In this document: one piece after another, positions 33,943 to 44,172 of the stretch
Numbering within the stretch: position 1 is the stretch's first letter
Layout of the letters: each line of letters starts with the position of its first letter
Source: Phytophthora quininea
Lineage: Eukaryota; Oomycota; Peronosporomycetes; Peronosporales; Peronosporaceae
Reading direction: 5' to 3'
DNA: 64,000 nt
Assembly: GCA_011947345.1 (NCBI GenBank)
Contig: JAAVTG010000229.1
Coordinates: 124,001 to 188,000, forward strand
Position numbers and translations under genes: made by a program
The notes under the pieces: generated by a model
Told to the model about the DNA's origin: nothing
What the model saw: the letters and a program-made list of their open reading frames with translations, nothing else
Databases searched by the model: none

Positions 33943-35098
33943 CACGCGACAACAGCAGACCTTTCAGTTGAAACGCGCGTCCTCCCATTGAACCTTCGCG
34001 CGATGAAACAGGGAAACGGACGAGGGCGGAAGATGAACTGCTGGTGCGACACCTTACAGCAGTGATGCCTCAATTGTGTAGAGTGCTGCGTTGAATGCAG
34101 CCCCGGCACACCCACGTGTGCTCAGCGATGGGGGCAGTGCGCCGCGACTGCAAGTAGCAGTAACAACGAGGCTCGTTACCCTAGAACAAAATCAGGTGAC
34201 TCAGACGTCGTAACGGCAGCGCCGTCCAAAAGGTGTGCAATCAGCAGGAGCCAGCTTGAAGCGTGAGAAGGGCAAACCAACGGGGATGCCAGCGCTTGAG
34301 TCATCGTCTAGCTGGCCTTGAAGTGAGCTGTTCAACAGGTGGAACAGTCTCGATGCTCCAAGAGTTCTCACCGCTTGAGGAGATTCAACGAGGGACAGTT
34401 GCGAGCCTCGCAGCAGCTGAGGCAGACTGGGCTTCTCAGCCGGGCTACAGGCTCAAAACTTTTCGCCGTGAGAGGAACTATCTTGCAAAAGCCTAGCGGA
34501 AACTGTCCTCAACAAAACACCCCTCGTTATTATGGAGCAGTGTGGCCTCGACGCCACGCTGCTCCATAATGACGAGCTCCTGGCAGACGCACCGACATAT
34601 TCCCTGGGCCGGAGCAATTTTGGTCGTGCACAGTCTTCTTGCCTGCAATCTTGTCTGCAAGAACAGCCTGGACAAACCTTTGAATTGCTATCTGGCCGTG
34701 ATTCCGAGCGGAATGCTGTGTGGGACTCGTCAATGCGGTGCTTAACGTTCGAAAAGTATCCTGCTGCGCCTTCGATGCAGTCGCAGCGCTCATGACGATG
34801 TGGACAACCGTGCTCGTCGCGAATCGCAGTGATCGCACACCAATTTCCGGTCAGCTCTGGCCCCAGCAAGCACTTCCCATGGTGCACCAATTGACTCTTC
34901 TCGGAAAAACGAGCACGAAACCTGCAGGCGTCCACGCGCCTTTGCTTGCAAGGAGCCCCTCCAGTCGCGCGCGATAACGGCCTGGAATTTTCCGAATGGC
35001 TACCGAAACGCACTCGGCCTGGCTGCTTTGGGACGCGCTGGCAGCGGCAGCTCATTGCGAGATCTGCTGGACCCCGCCCAAGCGCCTGTTCAAGCGAA
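33943..35098. other. Intergenic with a strong hairpin
   Basis: About 1.15 kb between TMX2 and the first small Ser/Arg-rich gene. No credible coding region: a 260-codon frame on the minus strand overlaps the next gene and has no family features. The long near-perfect inverted repeat at 34523-34576 is listed separately. Confidence 0.45.
34523..34576. repeat. 24-bp near-perfect hairpin
   Basis: Arms 34523-34546 and 34553-34576 around a 6-nt loop (CTCGAC). The arms pair at 22 of 24 positions and the two differences would be G-U pairs in an RNA of the plus strand. Such length is well beyond ordinary chance hairpins in the window. It could be a small foldback element, or the stem of a small RNA precursor; nothing in the surroundings decides. 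Confidence 0.85.
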
Positions 35099-35503
35099 AT
35101 GTCGAGCACTTCGTCCACAGCTCTGCCCTCTCGACGACGGTCGAGATCTGACGGCTCGCCCAGAGCCGCCGCCTTGGTCCGCAGCAATCTGGAGGCGACT
35201 ATGGAGCCCCAATCCGACAAGCGATCACGCGCCACCGTGCGGTTCGCCGTCTCAGAGCTCTACACACGCACCAAGCACGGCGTCGTCTTCAAAGACGAAG
35301 ATTTCCAGCGCGAGTCCGTCGCCAAAGCCGAAAGGCTCGCAGAGATCGCGCACAGCCCCGACAGCTCGGAGCGCAACGCTCTCATCGCCCAGAAGGCGCT
35401 TCGGTACCGTCGAATGCGATCGCGCCGACCGGGCGCGTCCATGAGCGGCATGGAAGATAGGGTGTTGCGAACGCAGAGCTGCCCTGCCGCGAACTTCTCA
35501 TAG
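35099..35503 (+). CDS. Small Ser/Arg-rich protein, family member A
   Basis: A 134-residue protein, single exon, ATG at 35099. An N-terminal block contains PSRRRSRSDGSP, matching the RRRSxS(E/D)G box of the family members at 38716, 39843, 41841 and 43507. The C-terminal part has HSPDSSERNALIAQKALRYR, aligning with ASSSESNVLLAKKALRYRK in member B. It is the most diverged member and has an extra tail (to NFS). Basic, no signal peptide, no membrane segment. The box is a possible basophilic-kinase or 14-3-3 site (inference). I do not recognise the family outside this window. Confidence 0.6.
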   Translation: MSSTSSTALPSRRRSRSDGSPRAAALVRSNLEATMEPQSDKRSRATVRFAVSELYTRTKHGVVFKDEDFQRESVAKAERLAEIAHSPDSSERNALIAQKALRYRRMRSRRPGASMSGMEDRVLRTQSCPAANFS

Positions 35504-35813
35504 ACACACGAACAACCGAGCAAGCGGCTTGATCACCCATAGATACAGACAGATCGAGTATTTAAACACGTACAATGAATTGATGTTGAAACACTACGTG
35601 AGCGATTCCACCATGTTCGTACGCGTTTTGGCTTTCGACATGAAGGGGTCAGAATTGCAAATACGAATATATATTTATAATCTAACCATATACTATAATC
35701 CAATGAAACGAGTTATACAGCATACTTCAAGTTCATGTATTTACGGTGATCGCCCCTACATTTAGTCTAGATCTGCAATTGATTCATTCTATCCTTTTTC
35801 TTCTCAGACGGCC
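35504..35813. other. Intergenic, AT-rich
   Basis: AT-rich spacer of about 310 bp between family member A and the four-span protein; presumed terminator and promoter regions, no gene seen. Confidence 0.5.
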
Positions 35814-36658
35814 ATGTGCGGCGACTCGTGCAGCGAGTGCTGCTCCGGCAGTGCGCTCTTCGTGTTTAACGGGGTCGACTTGGTCTGCGGCATCGCACTC
35901 ACAGTCTACAGCCTCTACATCGGTGCGCTAAAATACTTAGCACCAACACTGTTCTCCAAAGTAACAAAATACTGTGTCAGGACTGAACCACTACGCCCCG
36001 GAATGGCTCTACGGCCCGATCCTGGCGGTTGGGGGTTGCTGGTCCTGTCGGCGCTGATGAGCTGGTGCGGAGCTTCTAATCGGGGCTGCTCCATGTGCTT
36101 GTCCTGCTCGTCGACGCTGCTCATTCTGCTGGCACTCGCGGAATTGGCGCTCGCTATCGTCATTTTCACACAAGGAGCCACGATCGACCGCTTCCTGAAG
36201 GAACACCAGCAGGAACTCAAAATCTCGTAAGGATTTATTATTATAGCGTAAAGTAGGTCTATGGATGAACATTATTCTATCTTTTGTTACATGTAGAGAC
36301 AAGCAGTTGCAAAGACTGATGGAGGACAAGTTTGTTCCTGCCTACGGATTGTTGGCTCTGTTTGCGATGGAAGTCTTGAGGTTCTGCTGCAGTAGCGAGC
36401 TGCATCACGCTCGCCGTCACCGGAAATACCACTACCGACAACTCAGTGCTCTTAAAGACTTGGACGACGAGCTGCTCGCCGTCAAAAAGAAAAGGTGACG
36501 CTTTTTTTTCCTGTGGAGTCAAATATGTAATGAGTTGTCGTGTGTTTTAGGATATTTCGAGCAAGTATGCGTCGCTCAAGGACAAGTACAGGAAGAAATA
36601 CGTCGCTCCAGAAGCTGTGCCTGTGATGAGAGAAGAACCCGGGGCATTCTACGTCTGA
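35814..36658 (+). CDS. Four-span (tetraspanin-like) membrane protein, four exons
   Basis: Paralogue of 27644-28286. Exons: 35814-35922, 35981-36226, 36297-36494 and 36551-36658. The first three share sequence and splice positions with the paralogue ([56 protein letters not shown]). The fourth exon adds a charged tail ending GAFYV. Four hydrophobic segments, cysteines in the middle loop (GCSMCLSC). Two probable single-base deletions: in the run of five G at about 36048 (exon 2) and in the A run at the end of exon 3. Exon 4 reads well ([18 protein letters not shown]) only if the latter is assumed. Function unknown; its stop lies 56 bp from that of the convergent coiled-coil gene. Confidence 0.65.
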
Positions 36659-36714
36659 GTAGGATTTTTCAGTAATTGCATTTAATCCGTGCTTAAGATG
36701 TTGCGTTTACTTGT

Positions 36715-38014
36715 CTACAGCGAGACTTTGAGTCTGTGTCCGATGGAGCGCAGCGAGAGATGCAAGTCGTCGTGTCGTTGGCTGCATTCAATCGAATTCG
36801 TCGCCATTTGCTGGATCACTTGCTCGAGTTTCTCGTGCTGGTCGACCTGTGCCGTTTTCACTTCGTTGCCAAGCGCTCGGATCTCGCGCGAGCAGATGGT
36901 CATGCCTTCGTCCACTGCGCATCGGATCCGAGCGTGGTTCTTCAAGAGATTGTCGACTGCTTCCTTCGTTCGCAGTTCTTGAGTGGTCACGGCGTCTGAG
37001 AGGGCGTCTACACGCTGGCTGAGCTGTGTCTTGTCCATTTTCCCCTGCCGATCGATCGCTTCTTGTAGTGCTGCCAACTTGCCTAACCACTGACTCTGCT
37101 GTTTAGAGACCAGACTTCGTAGTGAAGAATACTCTTTGGCCAAGACTTGGACGTCGCTCGCGACTGTGACCGCGGCCCCATTGGTCTGCTCTCTCAGTGC
37201 AAACAGTTCGATTTGCAGTTGACTGCTCTCCTCTTTGAGCTTACGCAGTGCGTCTACGGCGTCGTCTTGCGAGAGCTGCAAAGACTTTGCAAGTGCGCAA
37301 ACTCTCGCTCGCGAGTCATAAGGTCGTCGGAGGAGTTCTTCACCAAGGCTAGATCGGATTGCGTCTCGTACAGCGCCATCTCCAGCTTCGAACAAGTCTC
37401 CTGGATGCCAAGGAAGCGTCGTTCCGAAGTCTCGTGGAGCTGGCGACGCTTTCCATCCATTCGCGGGACTTGAGACTCGAGGAGACCAATTGATCCTTCT
37501 AGCTTGGACACTCGATCTTGTAGCTGCGATGTCGTAGCAGCAAACTGTTTCTGCAACTCCTCTGGACAAGAAATACTTAAGTATGCGAGAGAGAGGCAGA
37601 TCACAATAGTTGGGCAGATCACTTACCAACTTCACAAGTGAAGACGTCGGAAAGCGAGTTGAAGGCGTTGTGTAGCATGTCTACCTTCCCTACCAGTTCC
37701 TGCAGCGTTTCATCTCGCTGCGTCACCTCACGACTTTGGATCTGCAAATGGACATTTGACATTCAGCGTTGATTCCCCTTGCCAAGAGACTGGGAGCATG
37801 TTGTCTACCTCGAGGTTGTTCTTGAGCTCTTCGACATCCGAGACGAGCGCGTTCTGCTTGAAGGCTCTCGTTAGAGACCAATCGCGATGCCATACACAGG
37901 TATTCACGCACTGTTTTTGGTGAGCGAGACGGCGGACAGGGACTTGGTGGTGGAGGCTGCTGCCGCCTTGGAGCTCTCGGTCGGTCGACGCAGCTCCTGT
38001 CGCGGCGCCACCAT
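36715..38014 (-). CDS. Coiled-coil protein, function unknown
   Basis: Multi-exon gene read from the ATG at 38014. Short first exons (up to ~37910; ~37810-37870; ~37630-37740) are joined by introns with GTGCGT, GTAGAC and GTAAGT donors, followed by a long last exon from ~37563. The protein is heptad-rich almost throughout: for example LQKQFAATTSQLQDRVSKLE, KEESSQLQIELFALREQ and LGNEVKTAQVDQHEKLEQV. One frame change near 37285 (a T run, CTTTG) separates LQSL from QLSQDDAVDALRKL. No other domain is visible. It could be cytoskeletal or flagellar, in keeping with other genes in the window, but that is inference. Exon boundaries of the first three exons are approximate. Confidence 0.55.
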
Positions 38015-38667
38015 GCTACGACTTGACTTGTCCGGTTTTGGCGTCCGTTATCAACATACCAACGGACGAAGAGCGTGTGGCAACTCCACGCACACCGGCA
38101 GCAACAAGGCAGCATTTCGCCCGCACTTCCAGGCAGCGAACCCACACCGCTAAAACTCCATGCCAATTGCATGTGAATGAAATAGCTCGGCGCCAAGAAG
38201 CCACCACTGGACTTTGCATAATGGCGACGCTAGCCAGCATTGCTCAGCGTGCGGTTCACACCTACTTGCCGAGCGCTTTGTTAAACGGAAAGCCGTCTCG
38301 GTTCGCGTGCATATTCTGCTCACGAACGCCAGCAGGCGAACTGGTAGACGACCGTGGTCTGCTTTCCACGTTGAAGCTGTCGCTACGTTTTCTGCGCCAA
38401 AAACGCGCATTGACGACTAGCTGGAACGAGGCCAGCTTACGAACCTTGCTCATGAAGTCAGGACCCCACACAGAGCAATTCCACCACCTCCACCGATGGT
38501 CGTTTACTATCGAGGCTCCAGGCCATGTGCGCTATCACCAGTGCCGTCGCCAGCCTTTAAAATCCTCTTGCCTTCGCCATCCAAGAAACCGTCAGACGAG
38601 CCGGGATCTTTTGAAGCGCTGGACGCATAGCTCACGCGCGGTTCACACGGAGTACGTGGCACCAAAA

Positions 38668-38683
38668 GCTCACTTTCCAACTT
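38668..38683 (+). promoter_or_regulatory. Oomycete Initiator-like motif upstream of member B
   Basis: GCTCACTTTCCAACTT lies 33 nt before the ATG at 38716. It resembles the 16-nt oomycete core promoter consensus GCTCATTYYNCAWTTT. The same sequence occurs before member D (41793-41808), and a closer match, GCTCTCTTTGCAATTT, before member C (39796-39811). Function inferred from similarity and position. Confidence 0.5.
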
Positions 38684-38715
38684 GCCCCGCTCAGCCACAG
38701 TCTCCACAAACAACA

Positions 38716-39057
38716 ATGTCGACCGATTCGCTCCCTCGCCGTCGATCTCTGTCCGAAGGCAGCAGCCACGGCGCAGCCAAAGACGAACCGGAGCAGGTTC
38801 TGTCCGAGCCTGAAGCCCACGACACTCCGCTGCTGTCGATGCAGCACGAGAGCTTGGCAGCACTCGAAAGACGCTCCAGGTCCGAGAGCTTCATCCGCAC
38901 AGCCCAAGGCATCATCATCCAGGACACCAAGGGCCGAGAGTACCACACGAGACTCGACAACCTCGTGCAGTTGGCTGCAGACGCTTCCAGCTCCGAGAGC
39001 AACGTACTGTTGGCCAAGAAGGCGCTGCGGTACCGCAAAGTGCTCGAACGTCGCTGA
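38716..39057 (+). CDS. Small Ser/Arg-rich protein, family member B
   Basis: A 113-residue protein, single exon. Start chosen at 38716 because all better-preserved copies begin MS(T/S)DSLPRRRSLSEG there and an Initiator-like motif lies just upstream. The frame is open further upstream to 38023, but in copy D small indels destroy that extension, so it is probably 5' UTR. Conserved boxes: RRRSLSEGSS near the start; RSRSESFI in the middle; and a C-terminal block of TRLDNLVQLA and SSESNVLLAKKALRYRKVLERR type. Basic, Ser-rich, no signal peptide or membrane segment. This is the best-preserved member of a local tandem family; function unknown. Confidence 0.65.
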   Translation: MSTDSLPRRRSLSEGSSHGAAKDEPEQVLSEPEAHDTPLLSMQHESLAALERRSRSESFIRTAQGIIIQDTKGREYHTRLDNLVQLAADASSSESNVLLAKKALRYRKVLERR

Positions 39058-39842
39058 ATCATCGAGTAGAAGACGCAGCTTGTGTCCGATCATCATCAAT
39101 GTCGTGTAACGATCTATTTAATATCGATGGCAATACGCATCGCCTGTAAGACAAGGTTTTCATCGTCTTTTATCGCATTGACGGCGACGCAACTTGCCAT
39201 CAAAGTCGAGTAGCTCGATCTAATGTCTTCCAACACAATGACAATACTCATGGAGTCGACAGGAAAAGGCACAACAGTGTGAATACCGATTCAAATCAGC
39301 TCACTAGTAGAATGCAACGCAACCACATCTTGCTGCCATTGTAACGATCGATTTAATGCAATGCTCATCGAGTGAAAGCCAAGTTTTCCCAGAACAGCGC
39401 CAATACGAGTCGTATGTTCGAGTGAAAGGCAACGCAACCTCCACTCATCCAGGTAGAGGCCTCCGAAACAGCGCGAAGGCAATGACAGCGAATCGGCATG
39501 TGAAATTCCCAAGCATTTTTCCAAAGCGCCGTCAATCTCAATCTCTGTCGTCATAACATCGTCCAATCTACAGCTCGATTGTCATCACTGATGCGTAGTC
39601 CTGGGTAACGATCTATCTAGCGTGGTTCCAAAGTTTACCAAGTTTTTCACAAGCAGCGCGAATACTAGTCGTCGCTTACAGTGGTCTGAGATGGTGCAAG
39701 TGCTTTTTGTGGTCCGTCCTGCTTTCCGCCGGAGTCGTTCTAGCGTTGGCTTCGTGGACCACGCGCATTTGCGCCGCGACGCGTACGTGGCAAAAGCTCT
39801 CTTTGCAATTTGCATCACAGCCACCACTCAACTCTCACCACC
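39058..39842. repeat. Degenerate satellite-like repeats, block 1
   Basis: Downstream of member B come repeats of a ~145-bp theme: TAACGATC(T/G)ATTTAAT, then (GC)AATGCTCATCGAGTGAAAGCCAAG, then a GAATAC/CAATACGA segment and AAGGCAACGCAACC. Starts at about 39113, 39342 and 39606. The last copy passes into the sequence that precedes member C (AGCGCGAATACTAGTCGTC). No separate gene seen. Confidence 0.65.
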
Positions 39843-40168
39843 ATGTCGTCCGATTCGCTCCCTCGCCGTCGATCTCTGTCAGAAGGCAGCAGCCACGGCG
39901 CAGCCAAAGACGAACTGGAGCAGGTTCTGTCGAACGTCACTCCTCTGCTATCCGTGACAGCACTCGAAAGACGCTCCAGCTGAGAGCTTCATCCGCACAG
40001 CACAAGGCATCGTCATCCAGGACACCAAGGGCCGAGAGTACCACACGAGACTCGACAACCTCGTGCAGTTGGCTGCAGACGCCTTCAGTTCCCGCATCAA
40101 CGTTCTGCTCGCTAAAAGGCGCTGCGGTACCGCAAAGTGCTCGAACGTCGCTGTATCATCGAGTAGGC
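39843..40168 (+). pseudogene. Small Ser/Arg-rich protein, broken copy C
   Basis: It begins MSSDSLPRRRSLSEGSS with the family Initiator-like motif upstream, but lacks ~40 nt in the middle, and a one-base loss (CCAGCTGAGAGC where B has CCAGGTCCGAGAGC) creates a TGA at 39981-39983. Further on it also has GCTAAAAGGCG where B has GCCAAGAAGGCG, the same frameshift as in copy D. Homology continues to the family's C-terminus (CGCAAAGTGCTCGAACG) near 40150. Confidence 0.75.
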
Positions 40169-41360
40169 GACACGACTTCCATGAACTGGGGTCCTTTATT
40201 TAATGAAATCCAATGCGAATGCCTATCGATTGAAGCCAAGTTTTCTTCCAGACGAGTTTGCTACTATAGTTGACAAATGACGCACCCTCGACTTCATTGT
40301 CATCAATACCACGTATTCCTCTGTAACGATCGATTCATTTAATGTATTTATCCCAGCGCAATGCCAATCCTCACCGACAATAGGGAAGTCCCAGTCCCTT
40401 TGAATACCAATTGTTGGTCGTCTCAATCATTAAGGACCTCGTAGAAGGCAACGCAACGCCATCTTGCTCTGTAATGATCCAATTTATGGCGATGATCATC
40501 GAGTGAAAGCCAAGAACAGCGCCAATACGAATTGTATGTTCGAGTAAAAGGCAACGCAACCTCCACTCATCCAGGTAGAGGCCTCTGAAACGATCCGTTT
40601 AATGTACTCCACCGCGAAGGCAATGATCAATGAATCGGCATAAGCTTTTTTTTCAAGCACGGTGAATACCAATCTTGTGTCGTCATAACATCGAGCAGGA
40701 GTCCAATGTCGATATGTGCTCGCACTGCTCGCTGTCATCACTGATGCGTAGTCCACTGTAACGATCTATCCAGCGTGCTGGAAGCGCTAAGTTTTTCGCG
40801 AACTGCGTGAATACTAGTCGTCACTTGCAGTGGTTGACCGCGATGGTACAAGTTTTTTTTTTGAGCTGCCGTTGTGTTGAGCGGTTTATCGAGGTACCCG
40901 TTGCTGTCAGTTTTGGACGTTCAGGAGGCGACCACGGATTCAGCCAAGCCTGCAGCATTGCGTCCGCTTGTCGTTATAATGTAGTGAGGCCAGCGTTTTA
41001 GCCGACGTCATGACCCTGGCGTGCTGCCGATAAGTGCACAACATCGCCTGTTCCGCCGCTACCCGAGACAATTTTCGGGTGCTCGTAGAAGCTCTGCTAG
41101 CAAAGCCAAGCGCGGCTCGATACAGCCAAACGCTTCCGCTTCGCAATGCAAACAGTGCAGACCTCGATGGAATTGAAGTGATACGATAAGATCCACAAGC
41201 CAATTACAGATGATGCCTTCCCGCCAAATGTAAACTCTCCACACCAGGCTAGGCAAATTCAGCTTAAAAACACAGACGTATCACCATGTCGTGATGGGAA
41301 GCTGCCAACGGACTGCCACACCAATGGGGCGGCATCGAGACGCGCCCTGCTCAGTGTGAT
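40169..41360. repeat. Degenerate satellite-like repeats, block 2
   Basis: More copies of the ~145-bp theme (starts near 40324, 40472, 40590 and 40760). One segment (40470-40600) closely repeats 39340-39460, including CAACCTCCACTCATCCAGGT. From about 40730 the sequence repeats the upstream region of the small genes (GTTTTTCGCGAA, GTGAATACTAGTCGTCAC, CAGTGG), but no gene copy follows. No coding region recognised. Confidence 0.6.
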
Positions 41361-41840
41361 GCGTAGTCCGCTGTAACGGTCTATTCAGCGCGGTGCCAAG
41401 GCCTAGCGAGTTTTTCGCGAACAGCGTGAATACTAATCGTCACTTGCAGCAGTGGAGCTGAGATGTTGCAAGTGCTTTTGTGGCCACGGTATGAATGAGT
41501 CGTACAAGTGAACCGTCACAATGTGCTGCGTTGAAGTTGCCGCCGCGTTTCTCTGCAAAAGCTGAGAGCGACTGTCGAAACCCGCCTGCAGGAAGATGAA
41601 CCTGCTTCCAAGAGCTTTGTCCTCGCCAAAGCGTTGAGCACACTCAAGCAGGCCACCATCACGAAGCCACGCACGACCCAACTCCCCGCCAGGACGATGG
41701 TAAACTTTTCGTTTTGTCAGAAACTGCCCAGGATCTTTTGAAGCGCTGGACGCATAGCTCACGCGCGGTTCACACGAGTACGTGGCACCAAAGCTCACTT
41801 TCCAACTTGCCACGCTCAACCACAGTCTCCACAAACAACA

Positions 41841-42166
41841 ATGTCGACCGATTCGCTCCCTCGCCGTCGATCTCTGTCCGAAGGCAGCAGCCCCGGCGCA
41901 GCCAAAGACGAACCGGAGCAGATTCTGTCCGAGTCGAAAGCCCACGACACTCCGCTGCTGTCGATGCAGCACGAGAGTTTCATTCGCACAGCGCAAGGCA
42001 TCGTCATCCAGGACACCAAGGGCCGAGAGTACCACACGAGACTCGACAACCTCGTGCAGTTAGCTGCAGACGCCTCCAGCTCCGAGAGCAACGTTCTGCT
42101 CGCTAAAAGGCGCTGCGGTACCGCAAAGTGCTCGAACGTCGTCGCGTCATCGAGTAGAAGACGCAG
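41841..42166 (+). pseudogene. Small Ser/Arg-rich protein, frameshifted copy D
   Basis: Starts MSTDSLPRRRSLSEGSS and follows member B with one deletion (the AALERRSRS segment is missing) up to SSESNVLLAK. There GCTAAAAGGCG replaces B's GCCAAGAAGGCG, a net loss of one base, so the conserved KALRYRKVLERR end is out of frame; the read-through product ends at 42197 with an unrelated tail. The same lesion is in copy C. Because two copies share it, it is inherited and not a reading error. Upstream 41740-41840 is nearly identical to the 5' flank of B. Confidence 0.75.
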
Positions 42167-43000
42167 CTTGTGTCCGATCATCATCAATGTCGTGTAACGA
42201 TCTATTTAATATCGATGGCAATACGCATCGCCTGAAAGCAGACCTTTTCCAGACCAGCGTGGATATCAATTGTCCTCAGCGTAGTCGAAGGCAACGCAAC
42301 CTGCTATCAATGTCAAGGAGCCCTCTTTAACGATCTATTTAATAAACATTCCAATGCGATGGCAATGCTCATCGAATCGGCATGAGAAGCCCCAAGTCTT
42401 TCTCCACAGTAGCGGGAATACCAACCGTTTGTCGCCTCCGAAGGCTTCGTAAGAGACAACGCAACCTCTTCTTACCGCAAATGTAACGATCGATTTCAAT
42501 GGCAATGCTCATCGAGTGAAAGCCAAGCTTTTCCGGAACAGTGCGAATACCAAGCGTCCTCCATCGCATCGTAGAGGAAGGCGACGCAACCTCACCAGGT
42601 TGCCATCCGTGTAGAGTAGCCCTATGTAACGATCGATTTATTATATGCCAGCAAGATGGCAACACTCATCGAGAAAGCCCCAGCTTTTCCAAAGCAACGA
42701 GAATACCAATATTCTGCCGTCGACTCATGTAGTGAAGTCTATTGCAACCTCCATCGGTGTCATCAATGCCCGCGTAGTTCGTTGTGACGATCTCTCCCCA
42801 CCGCTTGAAATCGCGAGTTTTTCGCGAACAGCGTGAATACTACCGGTAGTCGTCACATGCAGTGACTGAGGTGATACAAGTGCTGTTGACCAGCTTGCCA
42901 AGCCGCCCATTTCCGTCAGTTTGGAAGTTTAGGAGGCGAGGCGGCGTCCGGCGTTGACGGTTGCAAAACTCTGAGCAGTTCGTCCGCTGTCGTGACGATA
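42167..43000. repeat. Tandem satellite-like repeats, block 3 (five units)
   Basis: Best-ordered array. Units start with TAACGATC(T/G)ATTT at 42195, 42328, 42484 and 42627, and a variant TGACGATC at 42785; spacing is 133, 156, 143 and 158 bp. Each unit keeps GGCAA(T/C)(G/A)CTCATCGA, a CTTTTCC segment, GAATACCAA and an AACGCAACC(T/G) block. The last unit again runs into the GTTTTTCGCGAACAGCGTGAATACT sequence that precedes each small gene. Thus gene and satellite were duplicated together. Confidence 0.8.
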
Positions 43001-43506
43001 CAAAGCCTGCTGCATTGCGTCGCTCTTGCACTCATAACGGGCAAAGTCTCGTGCGTCCGGTAGTGAGGCCAGTGACCCTGCTAGCGGACGAGCGCACAAC
43101 GTGCTGCTCCGGAGTAGCCACCTGCTCGAGACGCTTTCTTTTTCGGGGCCTCGTGCTCGGCAGCAAAAACAAGCGCAGCTTAATGTGATGGATATAGCCA
43201 AACTCTGCTGCTACACATTGCAAATAGTCCAGACCTCCAAGCTCTGAAGCACAAGACGCCATAAGATCACTCAGCCATTTCGAGGTGTCTTCCCGTCAAA
43301 TCTTGATTCTCCGCAGCACGAGCAACTTCGAAAGGGTTAAAACACAGTCGCATTGCCATGGCGTAATGGGAAGCTGCAAACTGACTGCCATACCAATTGG
43401 GCGGGGTCCACACTTGCCCTGGTTAGCTGGCTATGAAAATCTTCTAGAGATCGAGTCACCGTTTCGCCTCAGCGGCCATTTCCGGACTGCATCCACGCCA
43501 TCAAAG

Positions 43507-44042
43507 ATGGCTGTACAAGCAGCCGTTCCTGTTGCACGCTCAAGTTGTCCGCGCGGCGAACTTGCACTCTCCAGTGAGTCATTCAGCAAATTCCTCCGTG
43601 CTCGACACTCGCCGCCCAAAGACAAAGCCATGTTACCTCCCACCTATTCGTCGGAGCAATCCACAACGAACACACACGCTTTAAGGCGGCGATCACTCTC
43701 CGATGGCTGCAACCTCAAGTTCCTGGCCGCGGTTATCGAGAGCGAGCCACTCCTCGCCATGGCACACAGCCAATACACCAGCGAGAACCAGCAAAAGACG
43801 TCGACTCGACACCTCCGTTAGCAAACCGGTCCAAGTCCGAGAGCGTCATCACAAAGCAAGGCGTTGTCTTCCAGAGCTCGCAGCGCTACTCGACTCGATT
43901 GGAAAGTCTGGTGGAGCTCGCAAGCAACCCGGCCAGCTCCTCTTCCAACGCTCTGCTCGCCCAGAAGGCGCTGCGATACCGAAAAGTACTCGAGCGCCGT
44001 CGCGCACAGTTAAACCTATTTTGCAGACTCGGTCGCTGTTGA
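43507..44042 (+). CDS. Small Ser/Arg-rich protein, family member E (frame change)
   Basis: Two frames together give a complete family member. From the ATG at 43507 (or 43630) the first part contains ALRRRSLSDGCN, the family box. Near 43800 (AAAAGACGTCGAC) the frame changes, and NRSKSESVI, TRLESLVELA, and SSSNALLAQKALRYRKVLERR follow to a stop at 44040. The C-terminal box is fully preserved, better than in C and D, so the break is perhaps a one-base sequence error. Basic, soluble. Function unknown. Confidence 0.5.
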
Positions 44043-44172
44043 CAGCAGCCAAAAATCGTATTAGAACTAGAAACACATTATGAGGTGAACTCCCAAAACA
44101 CAATAGAGCACCGTGCATTCCCCCTTGCTTCTACTCTACCTCTTTAGCCGCATCCACGCTGCTTTTCCCTCT

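Noticed and set aside
34453..35235. 260-codon open frame on the minus strand
   Set aside because: Overlaps the coding region of small gene A antisense and has no family features; a shadow.
38023..38715. Open extension of small gene B by 231 codons upstream
   Set aside because: The matching region in copy D has small indels that break the frame while the sequence is otherwise nearly identical, so it behaves as UTR; an Initiator-like motif also lies inside it.
42195..42850. Regular repeats suggesting a CRISPR array
   Set aside because: Units are ~145 bp, diverged, without short identical repeats and unique spacers; the context is eukaryotic.
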